A DNA stretch of 8,522 bases from Rickettsiales bacterium. GTDB taxonomy: Bacteria; Pseudomonadota; Alphaproteobacteria; Rickettsiales; UBA1997. The DNA is taken from contig JAIRWJ010000028.1 in assembly GCA_031269065.1 (NCBI GenBank), forward strand, positions 1 to 8,522, given 5' to 3'. Position numbers and translations under genes: made by a program. Numbering within the stretch: the first letter of the stretch is position 1; every line of letters starts with the position of its first letter. The notes under the pieces are model-generated. The model was not told where the DNA came from. It did not search any database and was given only the letters and a program-made list of their open reading frames with translations. Of the stretch, positions 5,595-8,522 are shown one piece after another.

Positions 5595-5621
5595 ACTAGC
5601 TATATCAACAGTGATGATGGG

Positions 5622-6530
5622 ATGGAATCAGAAAAAGAAAGTAAAAAACTATTAAGTGTGACAGCAGATTTTGTATTCAAGCACATATTTGGGTTAGGAG
5701 AACACAAAAGAATACTTGTGAGTCTTCTGAACTCTATCCTCCGGGGAGAACCAGAGATAGAATCTCTGGAGCTGATCAATCCGGAAATCCCTAGAGACAG
5801 AGAAAATGGTAAAGACATTAGACTGGATATTCTAGCCAGAACTCCCAGAGGAACAATCTTGAATATAGAGATTCAGTGTAAAAACTATGATGATATTCTG
5901 AATAGAGCAGCTTTCTACCAATATCGTATAATTCCCCGGGAATTGGATTCTGGACAGAACTACAATAGCATACCAGATGTGATTTCCATCTGGATCACAG
6001 ACTTTCCGATATTTGCCGATAGGAAATATCATCTAAATGAAATTACCAACGCTATACTGAATAATGGCATTGATCCGATGGAAGTTGGTACTAGAAAGTT
6101 TCGTACCCTTACGCTAGAACTGACAAAAATGAAATATGCTGCTGGAGATATGATGTATAAGGACAATATCAACATGCTACACCTCTGGATGACTTTTATA
6201 AAACATCCTGCTATAATTCCAGAGGATATTATTAACAGAGTACCCGAAATAGGAGAAGCTATGACAGAGCTAAAAAAGATAAGTGGAGACAAGAATTTTA
6301 GAATCCAGTACGATGCCTACCTTATGGCTAAAAATGATAGAATAGCGGCAGAGACAACAGCTATGGAGAGAGGAATAGAGAAGGGGATAGAGAAGGGTAG
6401 GAAAGAGGGTAAGCGAGACACCGCTCTGTTGATGCTAAGAAAAAACATGGATCTGGAGCTAGTGGCCGAATGCACAGGGCTGGACAGAAAAGAGTTGCTA
6501 GGACTAAAAGAAACTCTTAAGGTCTGGTAG
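5622..6530 (+). CDS. Rpn family recombination-promoting nuclease / PD-(D/E)XK putative transposase
   Basis: The 302-aa protein opens with the family's ADFVFKHIFG...LVSLLNSIL block (residues 15-40). The PD-(D/E)XK nuclease core follows: Asp69 in RLDILA, then Glu83-Ile-Gln85 in NIEIQCK. The AAFYQYRIIPRELDSGQNY segment comes next. Gln in place of Lys in the third position is normal for this family. The C-terminus has the typical GIEKGIEKGRKEGKRDTALLML repeat-like charged helix and a small terminal helical region. Rpn proteins cut DNA and promote RecA-independent recombination; some act as toxins or phage defence with an internally translated C-terminal antitoxin. An in-frame ATG at 6261 (Met214) behind AGGAG could yield such a product (89 aa). 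The gene has its own promoter. No terminal inverted repeats mark it as an IS. Confidence 0.88.
   Translation: MESEKESKKLLSVTADFVFKHIFGLGEHKRILVSLLNSILRGEPEIESLELINPEIPRDRENGKDIRLDILARTPRGTILNIEIQCKNYDDILNRAAFYQYRIIPRELDSGQNYNSIPDVISIWITDFPIFADRKYHLNEITNAILNNGIDPMEVGTRKFRTLTLELTKMKYAAGDMMYKDNINMLHLWMTFIKHPAIIPEDIINRVPEIGEAMTELKKISGDKNFRIQYDAYLMAKNDRIAAETTAMERGIEKGIEKGRKEGKRDTALLMLRKNMDLELVAECTGLDRKELLGLKETLKVW
6213..6436 (+). repeat. Direct repeat copy A (within rpn)
   Basis: This 224-bp segment recurs at 6563-6786 at a constant 350-bp offset, with no gaps and 11 mismatches by manual alignment (about 95% identity). It covers residues from IIPEDIINRVPEIG to DTALLML and includes the internal AGGAG-ATG start. 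Similarity drops abruptly at the 3' boundary. Confidence 0.95.
6251..6263 (+). promoter_or_regulatory. Internal ribosome site and in-frame start within rpn
   Basis: AGGAG (6251-6255) is followed at five bases by ATG (6261-6263), codon 214 of rpn and in frame. Initiation here would yield an 89-aa C-terminal protein ending at 6530. The truncated copy downstream keeps the identical arrangement (6601-6605 and 6611). This matches the layout of RpnS antitoxin starts in characterised rpn genes, but use of this start is not shown. Confidence 0.5.
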
Positions 6531-6553
6531 CAAGGTTTAAATATCCTCCCTGA

Positions 6554-6874
6554 AGTATCGAAATAATTCCAAAGGATATTATCAATAGAGTACCCGAAAT
6601 AGGAGAAGCTATGGCAGAGCTGAAAAAGATAAGTGGAGACAAGAATTTTAGAATCCAGTACGGCGCCTGCCTTATGGCTAAAAATGATAGAATAGCGGCA
6701 GAGACAACAGCTATGGAGAGAGGAATAGTGAAGGGAATAGAGAAGGGTAGGAAAGAGGGTAAACGAGACACCGCTCTGTTGATGCTGAAAGATGGTGTTT
6801 CAGTATCCACAATAGTTAAATATACCGAAATTATCAAGGAAGAAATTACCAAACTAGCCAAAGAACAGAAGTAA
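6554..6874 (+). pseudogene. 3'-fragment of a second rpn gene; possible free-standing C-terminal (RpnS-like) protein
   Basis: An rpn-homologous frame is open from 6554 to 6874 without the nuclease domain. ATG 6611, with AGGAG five bases upstream, would give an 87-aa protein (MAELKKISGDKNFRIQYGAC...). It differs from the neighbouring copy's C-terminal product by T-to-A, D-to-G, Y-to-C and E-to-V changes over the shared part. After LLML it has its own ending (KDGVSVSTIVKYTE...KLAKEQK), which also looks like a genuine Rpn C-terminus. The simplest reading is a 5'-truncated paralogue. Alternatively it is a functional stand-alone antitoxin-like protein, because the frame, ribosome site and ending are all intact. 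It has no obvious promoter of its own and may be read from the upstream rpn transcript. Confidence 0.75.
6563..6786 (+). repeat. Direct repeat copy B (rpn 3' fragment)
   Basis: This is the second unit of the 224-bp direct repeat, about 95% identical to 6213-6436. The two units are 350 bp apart start to start. The left junction adjoins an 8-bp inverted repeat (AATATCCT 6540-6547 with AGGATATT 6573-6580) whose right arm is inside the repeat. Confidence 0.95.
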
Positions 6875-7118
6875 CAACCACCGGGCAGAGGTGAATATCT
6901 CCTGACTGGGTTACTTGTGTATTCTTGTGTGGTGGCCAGCGCTGATGGTTTGTATTAGATCTGTTTCCGAGCCCGTTTTGGCTCCGTTATTTGTAATTTG
7001 GAGCCAGAGTAGGCTTGGAATAGCGCCAATGTACAATAATTCACAGCTATTTTCCCTAATAGCAAAACTGTGTAGCTGGCGAAAGACTTCCAGATCAAGT
7101 GTTGGCTTGGAAATAGGT
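6875..7118. other. Convergent intergenic region, no recognised gene
   Basis: The gap between the rpn fragment and the end of the AlkD-like gene carries frames on both strands but none I recognise. AAGTAAC (6869-6875) with GTTACTT (6910-6916) and TGGCTCC (6979-6985) with GGAGCCA (7000-7006) can form stems, but no U-run follows on either strand. No tRNA-like T-loop is present. It may hold decayed coding sequence. Confidence 0.4.
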
Positions 7119-7826
7119 CTAATGCTCCATAGCAAGTTTCCTCATTTCCTGGGGCATCTTCTCAATGGCATAGCGAAGGGCTATTCTTGGCATGATATTT
7201 TTTTTAGTCACCACATAGTTGAATATTTCATCTCTATGTGCCTCACTGGTAGCCTTCAGTAGCCAACCATAGCCTTTCTGGACCATATCATCTCCATCGG
7301 TTAGCAAAGCATCGGCTATAGCCAGAATATCCACCGAGGGCACTAGTCCTCGGCGCGCCGGAATTATAAGAGATACAGCAGCGGCCCTTTTTTTCCAGCG
7401 GTTGAGAGATTTTGTCCAGAGTTTTAGTTTGTCCAGGAATTCTGGGTACATCTCTACGAATGAGCCGACACTATGATTACAGAGAGAATCACAGTTCGCC
7501 CAGTTGCTGACGTAATTATCCACCCAGCGCTCAAACATCCCAAAATCGCCAGGAACGTATAATTTCTTCATAGCATAGGCTAGTTCACAGGCTAAGCCGC
7601 ATTTTTCCAGGTAGCCGGATTGCCAGAGCGTCTCACAGAGATCAAATACCCTTTCTCTGGGACTATTCCTGAGCAGAGCCAGTACATCTCTAGCTATTCG
7701 CTTGACCTGGACACTTTTAACCCCTAGGGTATGAATTTCCTCTTTAAAAAAGTGCTTCGTGCTGGTTTTTACCGCTTCACTAGAATTTTTTCCGAGTTCC
7801 CGCTCTATATAATTCAATGGTTCCAT
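7119..7826 (-). CDS. DNA alkylation repair protein (AlkD-like DNA glycosylase)
   Basis: This 235-aa all-helical HEAT-like repeat protein belongs to the AlkD family, which removes bulky or cationic alkylated purines (such as 3-methyladenine and 7-methylguanine) from DNA without base flipping. Residues known to matter in Bacillus cereus AlkD appear at matching places: Trp109 and Asp113 in NWANCD, Arg147 in RWKKRAAA, and Trp188 in KGYGWLLKA. The closing MPRIALRYAIEKMP is also family-typical. Length is normal, so the protein should be complete and active. The ATG at 7826 has AGGA about eight bases upstream. It starts 14 bases after the valS stop and is probably co-transcribed with valS. Whether it acts as a repair enzyme or on a specialised adduct is not decidable here. 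Confidence 0.88.
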   Translation of the reverse strand: MEPLNYIERELGKNSSEAVKTSTKHFFKEEIHTLGVKSVQVKRIARDVLALLRNSPRERVFDLCETLWQSGYLEKCGLACELAYAMKKLYVPGDFGMFERWVDNYVSNWANCDSLCNHSVGSFVEMYPEFLDKLKLWTKSLNRWKKRAAAVSLIIPARRGLVPSVDILAIADALLTDGDDMVQKGYGWLLKATSEAHRDEIFNYVVTKKNIMPRIALRYAIEKMPQEMRKLAMEH

Positions 7827-7840
7827 TTTACTGTTCCTAG

Positions 7841-8522
7841 TTATTCAAAATTCAGTGCATATTCCCTAGCAGGAACTACTATGATCCTTTCGGTGTTGCA
7901 GACATTTTCTAGATCTTCTAGAACTGATTCCAGGCCAATGGTGCTATGAATAGTCAACTTTTTTAGTTTCTCTCTAAGAGAAATGTTTTTTTCGGATTTA
8001 TATCTCCTAACATCCCCGACGATATTCAGTACAATTTGCCCAACATCTAGTACATCATCGTTCGGAGTAATTTTAGCAACTCGGGCGCAGTTGCCTCTAC
8101 TGTGTAGAGACTTTTTGGCTCTAAACTCTTCTTCAAAGAGACAGGAGTAAATTTCTTCACACAGAACAGGAATGAATGGAGCGAATAGCTTTAGTAGGCT
8201 ATTGTAAACATGATAAATAGTTACCAGAGCCGACTGCTGGGATGTTAGAACTCTCCCTTGTTCCTCCGTCGTCAGATTCTTCCCTCCATATCTAACACTG
8301 TCTAAACCATAGCACCTAATTTTTACTATCTCCAGATAGTTGTCACAGAAATGGTTCCAGAAAAAATTTTCCAGCAGTTCCAATGCCCTGTTATATTCGT
8401 AGTCGCCGAAGGCCTGGTTGTAGCCGTCCACCAGACTGTTCATCTCATAGATCAACCACAGATCCATAGATTCAAATATTTTAGAGTTTTTTACATCTTC
8501 CTCCAGACCCCCAGGCATCTTT
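7841..8522 (-). CDS. valS: Valine--tRNA ligase (ValRS), C-terminal part
   Basis: This frame enters from the right edge of the window, so only about the last 226 residues are present and the catalytic HIGH/KMSKS domains lie outside. The visible part is the class Ia anticodon-binding helical domain. It contains DLWLIYEMNSLVDGYNQAF, NRALELLENFFWNHFCDNYLEI, LLKLFAPFIPVLCEEIYSCLF and a SLHSRGN segment where other ValRS have 'SIH...WP'. A short region, VRRYKSEKNISLREKL, follows and then the stop. The long C-terminal coiled coil of ordinary bacterial ValRS is missing. That agrees with the archaeal-like 'type 2' ValRS found in Rickettsiales. The Met at 8518 is an internal codon, not the start. Confidence 0.9.
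   Translation of the reverse strand, partial: KMPGGLEEDVKNSKIFESMDLWLIYEMNSLVDGYNQAFGDYEYNRALELLENFFWNHFCDNYLEIVKIRCYGLDSVRYGGKNLTTEEQGRVLTSQQSALVTIYHVYNSLLKLFAPFIPVLCEEIYSCLFEEEFRAKKSLHSRGNCARVAKITPNDDVLDVGQIVLNIVGDVRRYKSEKNISLREKLKKLTIHSTIGLESVLEDLENVCNTERIIVVPAREYALNFE

Noticed and set aside
6517..6861. Minus-strand frame opposite the rpn fragment
   Set aside because: It is antisense to the rpn-derived repeat. A similar mirror frame occurs opposite the first copy, so it follows from the rpn codons.
6979..7006. TGGCTCC/GGAGCCA stem as a terminator for the AlkD-like gene
   Set aside because: On the minus strand it is followed by AAAACGG, not T residues. On the plus strand no U-run follows either.

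Overview
The window most likely comes from an alphaproteobacterial endosymbiont, probably of the order Rickettsiales. The best taxonomic hint is the 3' part of a valyl-tRNA synthetase that lacks the usual bacterial C-terminal coiled-coil arm. That matches the 'type 2' (archaeal-like) ValRS known from Rickettsiales. Moderate-to-low GC, frequent AGA/AGG/ATA/CTA codons, remnant transposases, an Rpn-family nuclease with a truncated copy, and housekeeping genes scattered outside their usual operons fit this, but no family or genus can be assigned from sequence alone. Pal, a LytM/M23 peptidase and a bactofilin imply a diderm cell that still handles peptidoglycan.

Layout, left to right. Positions 1-450 are a mobile-element graveyard. 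On the minus strand there is a hairpin with a TTTA loop like those at the ends of IS200/IS605 elements. It is followed by a plus-strand promoter, a perfect 11-bp stem at the predicted 5' end of the transcript, and the broken N-terminus of an IS5-type transposase. The frame of that remnant runs directly into a DOT1-like SAM-dependent methyltransferase (to 1109), which is closed by a rho-independent terminator. An AT-rich intergenic region with a candidate promoter and palindrome leads to pal (1394-1849). Next come a possible 39-aa membrane microprotein and an inner-membrane-anchored LytM/M23 peptidase (2040-3143), closed by a second terminator.

A tightly packed unit follows: bactofilin, cysS (zero gap) and an RNHCP-domain zinc-cluster protein (4-bp ATGA overlap). 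The M23/bactofilin neighbourhood resembles known cell-shape modules in which a bactofilin positions an M23 endopeptidase, although here a terminator separates them. An Rpn-family PD-(D/E)XK nuclease gene with its own consensus-like promoter comes next (5622-6530). Behind it lies a 3'-fragment copy of an rpn gene, 95% identical over 224 bp. Both copies carry the same in-frame internal AGGAG...ATG start. The second copy is therefore effectively a free-standing version of the C-terminal product that acts as the intragenic antitoxin (RpnS) in characterised Rpn systems. This is the strongest candidate in the window for a variant system.

The right part is transcribed leftward: valS (cut by the window edge) followed 14 bp later by an AlkD-like DNA glycosylase gene. 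The convergent interval 6875-7118 holds nothing I recognise. The tetranucleotide CTAG, often rare in proteobacterial genomes, is unusually common here.
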